Below are positions 1 through 9,515 of a stretch of 47,980 nucleotides of DNA, piece after piece (the first letter of the stretch is position 1; each line of letters begins with the position of its first letter). The notes below the pieces were generated by a model. It worked only from the letters and a program-made list of their open reading frames with translations, was not told where the DNA came from and did no database searches. Source of the stretch: Paracoccaceae bacterium (GTDB taxonomy: Bacteria; Pseudomonadota; Alphaproteobacteria; Rhodobacterales; Rhodobacteraceae); the NCBI GenBank assembly GCA_026707935.1, contig JAPOVX010000151.1, positions 1 to 47,980 of the forward strand. The letters run 5' to 3'. The position numbers and the translations under genes are program-made.

Positions 1-1595
1 ACCGCAAAAGCGCGGTTTACCGCCAAAATTGCGCGCTTTCAAAAAACTGCCGACACGATCGGGTTTGCGAACGTATAAGGACCCATCGTCGATCACGCAC
101 ATTGTCAGTTTGTCATGATTTCCAAGCTGGTAGCCGATCGCAGCTGGCAGCCCCCAACCGAGCCCCCGGCTTACGTGTTGCCAAACCACTGGTTCGGACC
201 GGTGACGTTGTACAAAGGCCGCGGTCCGCCCCGCTCGGCAAACACCACTCCGTCGCCCGGGACATCGGAAATGCATTTGGCAATCCATGGCTTGTTGGCG
301 AGCCCGCTGGAGCCATCTTCATCCTTCGACGTCATACGGGCGCGGAACGTCGCATGGCGTGCCTCGATGCACCCTTGCCGCGCCGGCTTGGGCGTACCGG
401 GAAAAGCGGCCGGCAACGCCTTGGTTTCCCGGGCCGTATTGCATTGGACAGCTTGCGTCGTCTTGTAGCCGCGAACGGGAATGCGGACAAACAAAGGATC
501 GGGTCCAAGTGAACACTCCATCGCATAAATGCGACGGCTTCTCGGCCAAGCCTCTCAGCAACCTGCCTGCTTCGCGACAGAAGGCCAGTTCCTGGCCCCA
601 TTGCCCGGAACATGCACTTTCCGGACACGCGTTGCAATGGGGTGCGCGCATTCACCTGTCGCCTGAACGCGACAGTCCCCTGCGCGCAATTTCTATGGAT
701 CACTTTGGCGTCCGAAGCCAGGCTGGCCTTGGTTCGATCCAGGCGACCGAAACATCGACCTCCAGCACGACGTCCGCATCTGGAAGATCCGCCGAGGTAT
801 TGCCGCCAACTCCGTTTTTCCAATGTGTTGGCAATACATTGCGCGTGACGAAATCTTCACTCACCGCAATCGAGTTCTCTTCGGCCATCGCCATCAGCCC
901 GGCGCTGACTTCCCCGTTTACATCGCCGCGCGAAAAGATGATGGGCGGTTTTTTGGCCGCTGCTAGTTTGGCTGCTGCTTCTGCGATGGCCTGCAGGTCG
1001 GGATGAGCCACGGCCGGCGCCACCTGGCAGGGGGACCCGGCACCTCTGTTTGTTTACAAAGCGGTTCGCGCGGCAGCGACATGTAAACCGCGCCCTTGGG
1101 CTCTGTCATGGCAACCGAATAGCCTCGCGAGACCAGATCGGCGGCGTTTTCGGCATAACGCAGTACATGGTCCCATTTCACCGCTTCGCGAACGATACCG
1201 GTCAGATCGAACATCTCTTTTCCGTATTGGATAGGAGTATGGCGGCTGCCCATGCGGCTTCCCTCGGTCAAGGGATTGCGACCAGAGATCATAAAGATCG
1301 GTACATCATCGGAGTGCGCATTCAAGAGCCCCATCGCCGCGTTCGCGAGTCCCACGTTCACATGCACTGCGGCCGCTGCCATTTTCCCGGTCGCAAGGAC
1401 GTAACCGTGCGCCATCGTCACCAAGACGTTTTCGTGCACCGCGGTTATGGCTTCAGGTATATCGGCCCCACCGGTCTTGGCATAGGTTTCGATAATCGGC
1501 GCGAAGTCCGAGCCGGGAATGATGAAGAGCGTATTCACCCTATTCGATTTCAGCGAACGCGGAATAGCTTCTCCGGCCGATGCCTTCACGGACAT
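1..1595 (-). pseudogene. Decayed thiamine-diphosphate enzyme (acetolactate synthase / benzoylformate decarboxylase-like)
   Basis: The N-terminal pyrimidine-binding domain reads cleanly from ATG 1595 for about 190 codons, with PGSDFAPIIE and the cofactor-activating glutamate in AVHEN (E55). The frame changes near 1,020-1,035, and the middle domain continues as PPIIFSRGDVNGE and VVLEVDVSVAWIE. It breaks again near 700. Recognisable pieces return at 505-171 (VRIPVRGYKTTQAVQC, GPNQWFGNT). A TAA at 171-173 stops that frame, and after a missing base the diphosphate-binding domain resumes as LGWGLPAAIGYQLGN and VIDDGS. The gene runs off the window. With several frameshifts and a stop it cannot make the enzyme. 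The family decarboxylates or condenses 2-oxoacids; the substrate here is unknown. The start overlaps the upstream aldehyde dehydrogenase stop by 10 nt, so it was once the operon's distal gene. Confidence 0.85.
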
Positions 1596-3079
1596 GCGGG
1601 ATTCTCTTCAAAGATTCGGGTGGTTACGGTCTGCGGCAGCGATGAAAACTCGAGGCTCTGTCGTCCGCCTTGATCGCCGACGCCGGAAGCCTTTGCGCAG
1701 GTGAGCGGGCTCAACAGATCGCGGATTTGCCAAGAGTTGATCCAGGCGTGACCGACGCGAACCCTTGGGGCGACGCGATGGGCGCGACTGAGGTTCTCGG
1801 TCCAGATACAGGCGGCAAGCCCGTATTGGGTGTCATTGGCAAGGGCGATGGCTTCGTCGTCGTCATCGAAGGGTGCGACATGCAAAACCGGGCCGAAAGC
1901 TTCCTGTTTTACAAAGGGCGAATCCTCGGGCGATCCGACGGCGACGGCCGGTTGGATAAAGGCCCCGTTGTCGCGTTCATCTCCGAACGACGGAATTCCG
2001 CCGCCGGCAACGAACTCGCCGCCATGAGTCGGTACGGTTTCCATTAGCGCCTTGACCTTGTCACGGTGCCCGTGGCCGATCAGCGGACCGATATTGAACC
2101 CGTTGTGGTTCTTTTCCCCGATGACAATCCCGTTTGCGATCCCCGCCATCATCTCTACGTATTCGTCGAAACGCGAGCGGTGGACATAGGCGCGTTCGGT
2201 ACAGAAACAGATCTGTCCGCAATTGAAAAAGGCGGACCTCGTCATACCCTCGGCCACTGCGTCCATGTGTGCGTCCTCGAAGACAAGGGCCGCGTTCTTT
2301 CCGCCAAGCTCCAACGAGACTTCTCGCAAACCGTTCGCCGCCGCCGTCATGATGGCCGAGCCCGTGCGGCTTTCACCTGTAAAGGTGATGGCGTCCACTT
2401 TCGGATGCGATGTCAGAAATTCGCCCGCCGAGCCGGCCCCGAAGCCGTGCAGAAGGCTGAATGCGCCCTCGGGGACGTCCGAGGCGGCGATCACTTCGGC
2501 CAGGACTGTCGCGGAAGACGGAGTCTCTTCGGACGGCTTCAAGATGGCCGAATTGCCCATCACCAACGCGGGCGCAACCTTCATACACGCCATGAGAAGC
2601 GGTACGTTCCAAGGGCAGATGCAAGCGATCACCCCCTTGGGACGCCGCGTCGTATACCACATGCCACGGAAACCCATCTCGCCGGAAAACTGCATGCTGC
2701 GGTTTTCCAACGATGCGGCGGCATCGGCATATGCCCGGAACAGCCGTGCGGCGCGCGCGCCGTCGAAGATCGAGGCCTGCCAATAGCTGCGGCCTGTGTC
2801 GGCGACCTCCGCTTCGACCAGATCTTCGACATGTGCCATTAACTTGTCAGCGAGGTCATGGATTACGGCCAGCCGCTGCTTCATTGGAAGGCCGCCCCAA
2901 CGGGAGGCGTCGCAGCCGATGGAGACATCGTGGCCGCGAGTGACCGCCTCTTCAACCATGGCTGCGCTCGCTTCGTGGACGACCGCCACGTGAGTGCCGT
3001 CGAACGGGCTGATTTTGTCAAAAGTCTTGTCCGAGCCGATCCATTGCCCCGCGACGAAATTCTTCAGGGCCTTGCTCAC
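1586..3079 (-). CDS. NAD(P)-dependent aldehyde dehydrogenase
   Basis: Oxidises an aldehyde to its carboxylic acid. It is about 497 residues, the usual length for the superfamily. Key elements are visible: CPWNVP with the oxyanion Asn (about 158), a TFTGE nucleotide-binding turn, LELGGK with the general-base Glu (about 257), and FFNCGQICFC with the nucleophilic Cys (about 291). The overall pattern and the C-terminal WINSWQIRDL recall 2-hydroxymuconic or 2-aminomuconic semialdehyde dehydrogenases; this is inference only. A GTG at 3097 is possible. GTG 3079 is preferred because it follows AAGAGG and forms a GTGA overlap with the sulfatase stop. The segment LLSPLTCAKASG replaces the more usual PFGGVKASG, so some drift may have begun. 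It is encoded between a sulfatase and a broken decarboxylase, consistent with oxidising the aldehyde that the decarboxylase once made. Confidence 0.9.
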   Translation of the reverse strand: MSKALKNFVAGQWIGSDKTFDKISPFDGTHVAVVHEASAAMVEEAVTRGHDVSIGCDASRWGGLPMKQRLAVIHDLADKLMAHVEDLVEAEVADTGRSYWQASIFDGARAARLFRAYADAAASLENRSMQFSGEMGFRGMWYTTRRPKGVIACICPWNVPLLMACMKVAPALVMGNSAILKPSEETPSSATVLAEVIAASDVPEGAFSLLHGFGAGSAGEFLTSHPKVDAITFTGESRTGSAIMTAAANGLREVSLELGGKNAALVFEDAHMDAVAEGMTRSAFFNCGQICFCTERAYVHRSRFDEYVEMMAGIANGIVIGEKNHNGFNIGPLIGHGHRDKVKALMETVPTHGGEFVAGGGIPSFGDERDNGAFIQPAVAVGSPEDSPFVKQEAFGPVLHVAPFDDDDEAIALANDTQYGLAACIWTENLSRAHRVAPRVRVGHAWINSWQIRDLLSPLTCAKASGVGDQGGRQSLEFSSLPQTVTTRIFEENPACP

Positions 3080-4644
3080 GCAATCCTCTTGGGCCACGGG
3101 CCATGCGCGATGGCGTCGAGCATGGCCTGGTTCAGGGCGATCATCAACTGGGCCTTGTCGGCTGCCGCTTGAGGGGCGTCCCAGAGGTTCCGAGTCTCGT
3201 CAGGGTCGACACGAAGGTCGTAAAGTTCTCCGAAATCGAGCCCCTTGTAGACCGTCATCCGATGCGAGGGCGTGACAAGGTTCCGCAGGTTCGGGCGTTT
3301 CTTGAAGCCCGGGTAGACCTTGTTCTCCTCATGCTCGATTAGAACGGAGTTGCGCGTGGACGGGCCACCGTTCAGTTGCTTCAGGAACGACCTGCCCTGT
3401 ATCCCGTAATAGGGAAGCATCCCGCAGCGTTCGAGCAATGTCGGCCCGATGTCGATTGAGGCGGCCAATCCGTCGGCCAACCTTCCACCGGCCCGTCGTG
3501 GATCAGCCCAGATGAACGGTACGCGATTGACCGAATGATGCGAGAACGGGCCTTTCAGCAAGAGCGAAAACGCCCCCATGTAATCGCCATGATCCGAATT
3601 GAAGATCACGATGGTGTCCTCGGCAAGACCGGAGGCCTCAAGCGTTCCAAGGATATCTCCAACCGCATCGTCAATCATCGTGATCATCCCTGCGGTAAGT
3701 GCCATGGCTTCCCTGAGTTGCCGCTCGGACGCCATGAATGCCTGCTGCAAATTCGACGGAGTGATGCCCTCGTCCATGAGCCGCTTCCATTCGCGAAGCT
3801 GCGGCGGCGGGTTTTTGTGTGCGCCATAGGTCAGATCGATCCGGAAATCGTCGGGATCATACATGTCCCAGTATTTTCCCGGCGGGGTGAACGGGTGGTG
3901 TGGATCCGGAAACGAGATGAAAGCAAAGAAAGGATCGTCTTCTCCCTCGCGCGATTCGAGGAAGGATTGTGCCTCATTGCGAATGTAGAACGTCGAATAA
4001 AGTTCCTCGGGTATCCGCGTGCGGAAAGCCTGCGGATTCGTGTAGTCATGCGAGAACTGGTTCTTGCGATCTCTGTGAAAGGCCCATTCACTGGTCTGGC
4101 GCCTAAGCCATTGCAGGTAATGTCCACCGCACTCGTCGCTATGGTTGGTTACCATCCGGACATGGTCAAACCCGTAGTAAGGGACCGGCAACACGTGATA
4201 CTCGGTTCCTTCGTATGAATTCGGATGTTCGTGTTCGTAACGGATGCCGTTCGGCTTGTGCGCTTCGGGGACATCGGGATTTGCGACATGGCTTTCGTCT
4301 TCGCGCTTGACCGGCCGGTCCGTGAACGGCTGGAGATGGCTCTTTCCGATCGAGGCGGTGTGGTACCCCCCGGCACGCAATACATCCACGAAAGTATTGG
4401 CATCTGCCGGAAGGGGCAGGCCATTGTGCCGGAGGCCGTTCACCGACGGGTACCTGCCGGTGAAGATGGCGCCCCGGTTTGGCATGCAGACCGGCGAAGT
4501 CACATAGAAGTTGGTGAACCGGGTTCCCCGCGCCGCGATGCTGTCGATATTGGGCGTCTTCACAATGGGATGACCAGCACATCCGAGCCAATCCGCCCGG
4601 TGCTGGTCCGTCATGAAATAGAGGATGTTGGGCCTTCCGCTCAA
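3076..4644 (-). CDS. Cys-type sulfatase (formylglycine-dependent)
   Basis: Arylsulfatase/choline-sulfatase-type hydrolase that removes sulfate from an organic ester, or possibly a phosphonate/phosphate monoester. The 522 residues begin with a metal-binding MTDQH (residue 13). C53 in VCMPNRGAIFTGRYP is the residue that would be matured to formylglycine (C-x-P-x-R). GKSHL (K101) and a second metal site FNSDHGD (350-354) follow. No signal peptide is visible, so it is probably cytoplasmic and acts on an imported substrate. The start is TTG 4644, giving a TTGA overlap with the upstream TRAP stop and preceded by AAGGAG. Translation is therefore probably coupled to the transporter. A formylglycine-generating enzyme would be needed; none is seen in this window. 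The exact substrate cannot be told from sequence. Confidence 0.9.
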   Translation of the reverse strand: MSGRPNILYFMTDQHRADWLGCAGHPIVKTPNIDSIAARGTRFTNFYVTSPVCMPNRGAIFTGRYPSVNGLRHNGLPLPADANTFVDVLRAGGYHTASIGKSHLQPFTDRPVKREDESHVANPDVPEAHKPNGIRYEHEHPNSYEGTEYHVLPVPYYGFDHVRMVTNHSDECGGHYLQWLRRQTSEWAFHRDRKNQFSHDYTNPQAFRTRIPEELYSTFYIRNEAQSFLESREGEDDPFFAFISFPDPHHPFTPPGKYWDMYDPDDFRIDLTYGAHKNPPPQLREWKRLMDEGITPSNLQQAFMASERQLREAMALTAGMITMIDDAVGDILGTLEASGLAEDTIVIFNSDHGDYMGAFSLLLKGPFSHHSVNRVPFIWADPRRAGGRLADGLAASIDIGPTLLERCGMLPYYGIQGRSFLKQLNGGPSTRNSVLIEHEENKVYPGFKKRPNLRNLVTPSHRMTVYKGLDFGELYDLRVDPDETRNLWDAPQAAADKAQLMIALNQAMLDAIAHGPWPKRIA

Positions 4645-6572
4645 ATTGCGGCTCCTTTCCGGTTTAAAACACCGTAGTGCAATGAGATCAAGGCAAGCGA
4701 GGCTAAGACCGCAATGCTGCTGACCATCGCGGATGGGTGGATCAGCAAGAGTCCGGCTGCAGCCCGCGCGATGACCTCCAGGGCGGGCATCTTGCCCCGG
4801 TCAAATCGCGAGGCGGCGGACGCAAGCATGTAGATGAGCAGCGCCAAGCGAAGCAGAAGGAACACAAACCCGCCAACAGTAAAGAGACCTCCGGCCGCAG
4901 CCACGATCAGCATTTGGGGGTTGAAGGCGAAGAAGAACGGGATCGCGAAGATGACGATGCCAATCCGGGTCGCCTGAACCGCTGTCCCGATGGCGCCTCC
5001 GCCCGAGATCGAGGCCGCGGCAAAGGCGGCCATGGCGACCGGCGGCGTGATCGCCGAAGCGACCCCGAAATAGAACACGAAGAAGTGCGCCGTCAGGTCG
5101 GTCAACCCAAGGCTAGTGAGCGACGGTCCAAGGATGATGATGATCGTAAGGTAGGCCGGTAGCGTGGGCATCCCCATACCCAATATAAGCGCCGCAACCG
5201 CGGCAAAGATCAGGGCAAGAAGCAAGTTTTGGCCAGCGTTGCTGCTGATGACCTTTGCAAACTCCAGCGGCAATCCCGTGGACCCGAGCACGGCAATGAT
5301 GATGCTGACAGTGCCGATGGCCATCAGCAGCCGACCAAAGGTCACACCGCCCTTCGCAAAGCTCTCGGCAACCAAAATCGGTTTTCTGCGCATCTCGGGG
5401 TTCAGAAAACTCAGGACGAGAAGCACACTCAGCGCGATCATCGCCGAGCCCGCCGCCGAGAAGCCCAGAATGAGCGCTATGACGACAATCGAGATCGGAA
5501 CGATGACCAGAATGAGGCTGATCCAGTCCTGGAGCGTGATTGGGTCCATGTCGGAATCGGCGGTCGGCTCGACACCGAGAGAGCGGGCTTCGAACACCAC
5601 TGTCGTGAAGAGAGATGCATAATATGCAGCGGCAGGCACAATCGCCGCAAAAATGATGATGAGATAGTCGATCGCAATAAAATCAGCCATTACGAGGGCA
5701 GCGGCACCCATGATTGGTGGCATGATCTGACCGCCCGTCGACGCCGTTGCCTCGACCCCACCGGCGAATGCCGGGCGAAAACCGCGTTTTTTGATCATCG
5801 GGATCGTGATGACCCCCGTTCCGACCACGTTTGCCACGGCCGAACCGGAAACTGTGCCGAAGAGCGACGACGCCATGATGGCCGCATGCGCGGGGCCACC
5901 GCGAAATCGCCGCATGGCATGGAAACTCAATTTGATCATCGAGGACCCGCCACCGGTTCCCTCAAGTACCGCGCCCATGATGATGAATGGAAAGACGGTG
6001 TTCACGAGGATCGCCAGGATATTTCCCATGACCCCGTCGCCTGTGTTGTACCAGAGTTCAGCTGGCGTATCCTGGATAAAGTCCATACCCGCATGACCGA
6101 GTATTCCGGGAAGGTGTTCGCCGAAGAAAAAATAGAAGAAGGCCAGAGTGCCTACGACAGCAAGTGGCAGCCCCCAAATCCGCCAGCAGAAATACAGTAT
6201 GATCACGCAACCGATCACCGTCATCCAGGCATGGTAATCCTCGAAGAAGAAGAGGCCGACATCCTCGATCCGCGAGACGGCGACATTGTAGGACCAAAGT
6301 GCATAGAGACCGACACACACCAGAATAGCGTTGAAGGCGGTCGTCAGAATCATTCCTGATCCACCTGAAAATCGCGAGATGGCAAGAAAGGAAATGACGA
6401 ACCCGCAGGCAAAGACCGTTGGATGAAGGTCAGATGCGGGAATGACGCCAATCGACGGCAATGGTCCCAGGTCCGGAACGGCATTGAGAAAACCCAAGAC
6501 CGCGAAGCAAAAGCCGACAATCAACAGAATGCGTTCCCTGAGCGGACGTGCAGGATTGTTCGCCGAGGCCAT
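4641..6572 (-). CDS. TRAP transporter permease, fused 4TM/12TM (TAXI type)
   Basis: Single-chain TRAP permease of 643 residues in which the small (DctQ-like) and large (DctM-like) membrane units are joined. This is the usual form for TAXI-type systems. The sequence is almost wholly hydrophobic, with an N-terminal group of helices (about 1-160). The large unit follows, with the conserved stretch GTVSGSAVANVVGTGVITIP and GGQIMPPIMGAAA near residues 240-290, and a second half with GMGMPTLPAYL and ASAITPPVAMAAFAAA. It would drive sodium- or proton-coupled import of the ligand delivered by the binding protein encoded 78 bp upstream. It overlaps the sulfatase gene downstream by 4 nt. Confidence 0.95.
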   Translation of the reverse strand: MASANNPARPLRERILLIVGFCFAVLGFLNAVPDLGPLPSIGVIPASDLHPTVFACGFVISFLAISRFSGGSGMILTTAFNAILVCVGLYALWSYNVAVSRIEDVGLFFFEDYHAWMTVIGCVIILYFCWRIWGLPLAVVGTLAFFYFFFGEHLPGILGHAGMDFIQDTPAELWYNTGDGVMGNILAILVNTVFPFIIMGAVLEGTGGGSSMIKLSFHAMRRFRGGPAHAAIMASSLFGTVSGSAVANVVGTGVITIPMIKKRGFRPAFAGGVEATASTGGQIMPPIMGAAALVMADFIAIDYLIIIFAAIVPAAAYYASLFTTVVFEARSLGVEPTADSDMDPITLQDWISLILVIVPISIVVIALILGFSAAGSAMIALSVLLVLSFLNPEMRRKPILVAESFAKGGVTFGRLLMAIGTVSIIIAVLGSTGLPLEFAKVISSNAGQNLLLALIFAAVAALILGMGMPTLPAYLTIIIILGPSLTSLGLTDLTAHFFVFYFGVASAITPPVAMAAFAAASISGGGAIGTAVQATRIGIVIFAIPFFFAFNPQMLIVAAAGGLFTVGGFVFLLLRLALLIYMLASAASRFDRGKMPALEVIARAAAGLLLIHPSAMVSSIAVLASLALISLHYGVLNRKGAAI

Positions 6573-6650
6573 GACGAGACTCCAGGATTTTGGGGTCGGG
6601 CGAAATGAGAAAGGGGCCGGGAGCTTGGCCCGGCCCGATGCGTGCTTGCC

Positions 6651-7658
6651 TTACGTACCGCCGCGAAGATTGTCGGGGATCGACACGCCCATTTCTTCAT
6701 AGTAGCGAATCGCACCCGGATGCAGGGGCGCACCAAGTGAGACAAACGCATTTTCCAACGTCAACGGTATCAGGCCCTGATTGACCGAATGCGCGTCGTC
6801 GAGGTTCTCGAACATCGCCTTGGTTAACTGGTAAGCTATGTCGTCATCCATTTCCTTGTTGACGCTCAGGAACATCACATAGGCCGTGGCAAGAAGATCT
6901 TCATCGTTGTTGACCTGGTTGGAATACGACCCGGCCGGAAGCGTATCGGCGGCGTAACCCGGGGTGCTCAGGTAATCATTCCAGGCATCGGTACCGATGA
7001 CCTCTTCCGGAATGCCGAGGAGGCGGAATTTCTTGGCCGCACCGTACTGGTCAACCGCCGCCGAGCCCATGGTTCCCGTGCGCATGAAGACGTCGAACTT
7101 TCCATCCTCGAACGCCTGGCTTGCCGCAGACCATGCGAGTTTGATCGCTTCATAATCCTCATTGGCCTTGAACCCGGTGATCGAGTCAATCAACTTTATC
7201 GTTTGGGCCGAAGCTGATCCCGCAGGAGGCCCAACGAACACGCGCTTGCCCTTGATGTCTTCCCAACTTTCGATACCGCTGTCTTCATAGGTCATGACGT
7301 GGATGTGCCCGCCAAGGAAGGAGAACAGAGAGCGGATGTTCTCCGAGGCATCGATCGCTTCTTGTCCAAGGTCCTTGTAGGGACCCTTGCCGACCCGCAT
7401 GCGTGAGAAAGCGCCAGCAGGCGTGCTGGCCATATCAATTGCGCCCGTCGCAACCTTGAGTGCGGCCCGTGTAAGGGTCTGGTCAACGTTGACCCGGATT
7501 TCATGGTCAGCTGCTGCGTATTTCGAGAGAAGTTGAGGAACGAGCGCACTCAGACCCGCCGCCGAGCCACCTTCGGCTTTAAGAGTATCGGCCTGTGCAA
7601 GTGTCAGCGATGCTGTTGCAAATGCGGCGGCAATCGCCGCCATTCGAAGCGTTTTCAT
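6651..7658 (-). CDS. TAXI-family TRAP solute-binding protein
   Basis: Periplasmic receptor of the TRAP system, 335 residues. Residues 1-23 form a signal peptide ending AQA before DTLKAEGGSAAG. The mature part has the TAXI pattern: early recognition of a small ligand, MASTPAGAF, KRVFVGPPAGSAS near the hinge, and a C-terminal YYEEMGV. The ATG follows a good GGGAGGA ribosome site. It is the first gene of the minus-strand operon and is divergent from a LysR regulator. Ligands of this family include glutamate and other small organic acids. The sulfatase, dehydrogenase and decarboxylase-like genes downstream make an organic acid or sulfate ester plausible here, but that is inference. Confidence 0.93.
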   Translation of the reverse strand: MKTLRMAAIAAAFATASLTLAQADTLKAEGGSAAGLSALVPQLLSKYAAADHEIRVNVDQTLTRAALKVATGAIDMASTPAGAFSRMRVGKGPYKDLGQEAIDASENIRSLFSFLGGHIHVMTYEDSGIESWEDIKGKRVFVGPPAGSASAQTIKLIDSITGFKANEDYEAIKLAWSAASQAFEDGKFDVFMRTGTMGSAAVDQYGAAKKFRLLGIPEEVIGTDAWNDYLSTPGYAADTLPAGSYSNQVNNDEDLLATAYVMFLSVNKEMDDDIAYQLTKAMFENLDDAHSVNQGLIPLTLENAFVSLGAPLHPGAIRYYEEMGVSIPDNLRGGT

Positions 7659-7734
7659 GGAGTCCTCCCAGTTGTCTGTAAGCCCTGCTTGCAGGACCGG
7701 GCGATAAAAGTAAAATCAGAAAATCGAACCCCGT

Positions 7735-7750
7735 TATAGGATTCTGTATA
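7735..7750. promoter_or_regulatory. Possible LysR operator in the divergent intergenic region
   Basis: The 95-bp gap between the TAXI receptor gene and the lysR gene contains an interrupted dyad, TATA-N8-TATA, that also fits the loose T-N11-A LysR box. It ends only three bases before the lysR ATG, as expected for an autoregulatory site. The motif is short and AT-rich, so chance is a real possibility. Confidence 0.3.
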
Positions 7751-7753
7751 CCC

Positions 7754-8665
7754 ATGGATCCACGCCTTTTGACCCAACTTGCTGTCGCAATCGACCTTGG
7801 CTCGATCAACAGGGCCGCAAAGCGGCTCAATGTCACGCAGCCGACACTCAGCCGCAGTATGAAAATCATCGAAGATCGTGTCGGAGCTCCCGTCCTCGTC
7901 CGCGAAAGCCACGGTGTCATCGCCACGGATGTCGGCGAACGACTGGCAGAACGAGGACGAGCGATACTGGCGGAAGCCGAAGCCGCGGATGACGCCCTCA
8001 GGCAATGGCGAGAGGGGATTATCTCGGAATTGCGCCTTGGGGTTGGTCCCTTTTTGGCAGCCACGATCGTCCCCGGCCTCGTTGAGAAGTCGCTCCGCGG
8101 TACATGGCCTTACGCTCTTCTCGTCTTCAGTGCTTCAGCTGCTCCATTGATCAGGCGGCTGATCGACAACCGTCTGGATGTCGTTCTCGCGCCATCACAG
8201 TTGCGGCTTCACGAGGGGAGCCTCACTCAAAAGGTGATCTTCCCCGACAGACTGGTCATAGTCGCCGGCGCCCGATCTGAACTTGCTCAAGAAGGAGTGG
8301 CCGTAACCAAGGAAAAACTCGAAAAGGCGCGATGGGTGATCGCTGGCGCGCGCGCCGGTATCCATGGAACGGAGTCCGAGCTTTTCCGTTTCCTGGGGAT
8401 CGAACCCAGGAAACAGAACATTTCGATTTCCGGCGACTTGATGATTCCCCTGCATTTGCTGAAAACGACTGATGCCTTGGTCGCATTGCCGGAACGACTC
8501 ATCGGATTGCTTGGCGACCTCGGCGGCGCACGAATTGTCCAGTCAGAGTTTCCCGAGATCCGTAGAGATATCGCGCTTTGGGTTCGCAAGAACGAGCAGC
8601 ATCGCATGGAATTCCTGCATTTCTCGGAGCAGCTTGGGGAACATCTCCAGGAATTCGAGCCGTGA
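7754..8665 (+). CDS. LysR-family transcriptional regulator
   Basis: 303 residues, normal for the family. The N-terminal winged helix-turn-helix (about 3-62) is clear: DLGSINRAAKRLNVTQPTLSRS, then an effector-binding domain from about residue 90 (LRLGVGPFL). It is divergent from the TAXI-TRAP-sulfatase-aldehyde dehydrogenase operon, the usual arrangement for a LysR protein controlling its neighbour in response to a pathway metabolite. No strong ribosome site precedes the ATG; the fit of residue 1 to the domain supports the start. The effector is unknown. Confidence 0.92.
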   Translation: MDPRLLTQLAVAIDLGSINRAAKRLNVTQPTLSRSMKIIEDRVGAPVLVRESHGVIATDVGERLAERGRAILAEAEAADDALRQWREGIISELRLGVGPFLAATIVPGLVEKSLRGTWPYALLVFSASAAPLIRRLIDNRLDVVLAPSQLRLHEGSLTQKVIFPDRLVIVAGARSELAQEGVAVTKEKLEKARWVIAGARAGIHGTESELFRFLGIEPRKQNISISGDLMIPLHLLKTTDALVALPERLIGLLGDLGGARIVQSEFPEIRRDIALWVRKNEQHRMEFLHFSEQLGEHLQEFEP

Positions 8666-8705
8666 ATTGTCCCCAGGCATAACCACAGATCGTGCGCAGT
8701 ACTCG

Positions 8706-9515
8706 GCGATGATGCATGGACGGATGCAGCCGTTTGTGCAACAAGCACCCGCGCCCGTTTCGACTTCTCGCCGCTCGTGATCTTCGTCGTCCCCGAATCC
8801 GGGCAGATTGACGAAGTCCTCGGCGCCATGCTGGCGAAAGCCGGACCGGACCTGATCATCTGGGACTTCACCACCTCCGAACCTGTCCATACAATGCGGC
8901 TTGCCGCCCGGGCAGCCGACGCCGGCATTCCCTACATGGATGCGGGCATGACCGGCGGTGGCGCCAAGGGCGCCGACGAGAGCACGATGACCCTGATGAT
9001 CGGCGGTGACCCTGATGATCGGCGGTGACCCTGATGATCGGCGGTGACCCTGACGTGCTCGACCGGTCGCGGCCCGTCCCCGAAGCCTGTGCGGGCAAGC
9101 TGAGCCATCTTGGCCCCTCGGGCGCCGGCCACACGATGAAAGTGGTCCACAACCTGATCACGCACACGAACTTCCTGGCCTGTTCGGGAGCCGGCCATCT
9201 TGCCGAAGCTGCGGGGATCGACCTCTCCGACATGATCAGGCTGTTCAACGCCGGCAATGCCCGCAGCTTCATCTCGGAACGGCGCTTCCCCGATCATATC
9301 CTGTCTTGAACCCGGGACGGCCGTTCGCGGACCCAAAACCTGCACAAGGATGTCGGCATGGCCGTGGCCCTGTCAGAAGAGCTGGGCAGCCCGATGCGGA
9401 TCGGCCACCAGACCCTGGCATGGATCCAGGCAGCCGTGGACGCAGGCATGGTGGACGAGGATTTCATGGCATCTACCCAGCGCCGGACATGCTGGCGAAA
9501 AAAATACATCTGACC
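8706..9515 (+). pseudogene. 3-hydroxyisobutyrate dehydrogenase-like remnant, tandem-repeat frameshift
   Basis: Fragments of a beta-hydroxyacid dehydrogenase can be followed in order. They are VIFVVPESGQIDEVLG and IIWDFTTSEP (from 8778), the substrate loop GMTGGGAKGADES, and, in another frame, GGDPDVLDR, GAGHTMKVVHNLI (with the catalytic-type Lys) and SFISERRF. After 9,309 a third frame carries KDVGMAVALSEELGSP and QAAVDAGMVDEDF. The N-terminal Rossmann glycine motif is missing. The first frame break is caused by a tripled 19-bp unit at 8991-9047, and a second lies near 9,320-9,350. The enzyme cannot be made. It lies in the same direction as lysR and just after it. Confidence 0.8.
8991..9053. 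repeat. 19-bp unit repeated three times plus a partial unit
   Basis: The unit CCCTGATGATCGGCGGTGA occurs perfectly at 8991-9009, 9010-9028 and 9029-9047, with CCCTGA following at 9048-9053. A single unit would encode the normal protein segment TLMIGGDPDVL. The two extra units add 38 bp and shift the frame. The array looks like a replication-slippage expansion inside a dehydrogenase gene. Confidence 0.97.

Noticed and set aside
5229..6359. Plus-strand open frame of 376 codons
   Set aside because: Antisense to the fused TRAP permease. It is His/Arg/Asp-rich, as complements of hydrophobic coding sequence usually are.
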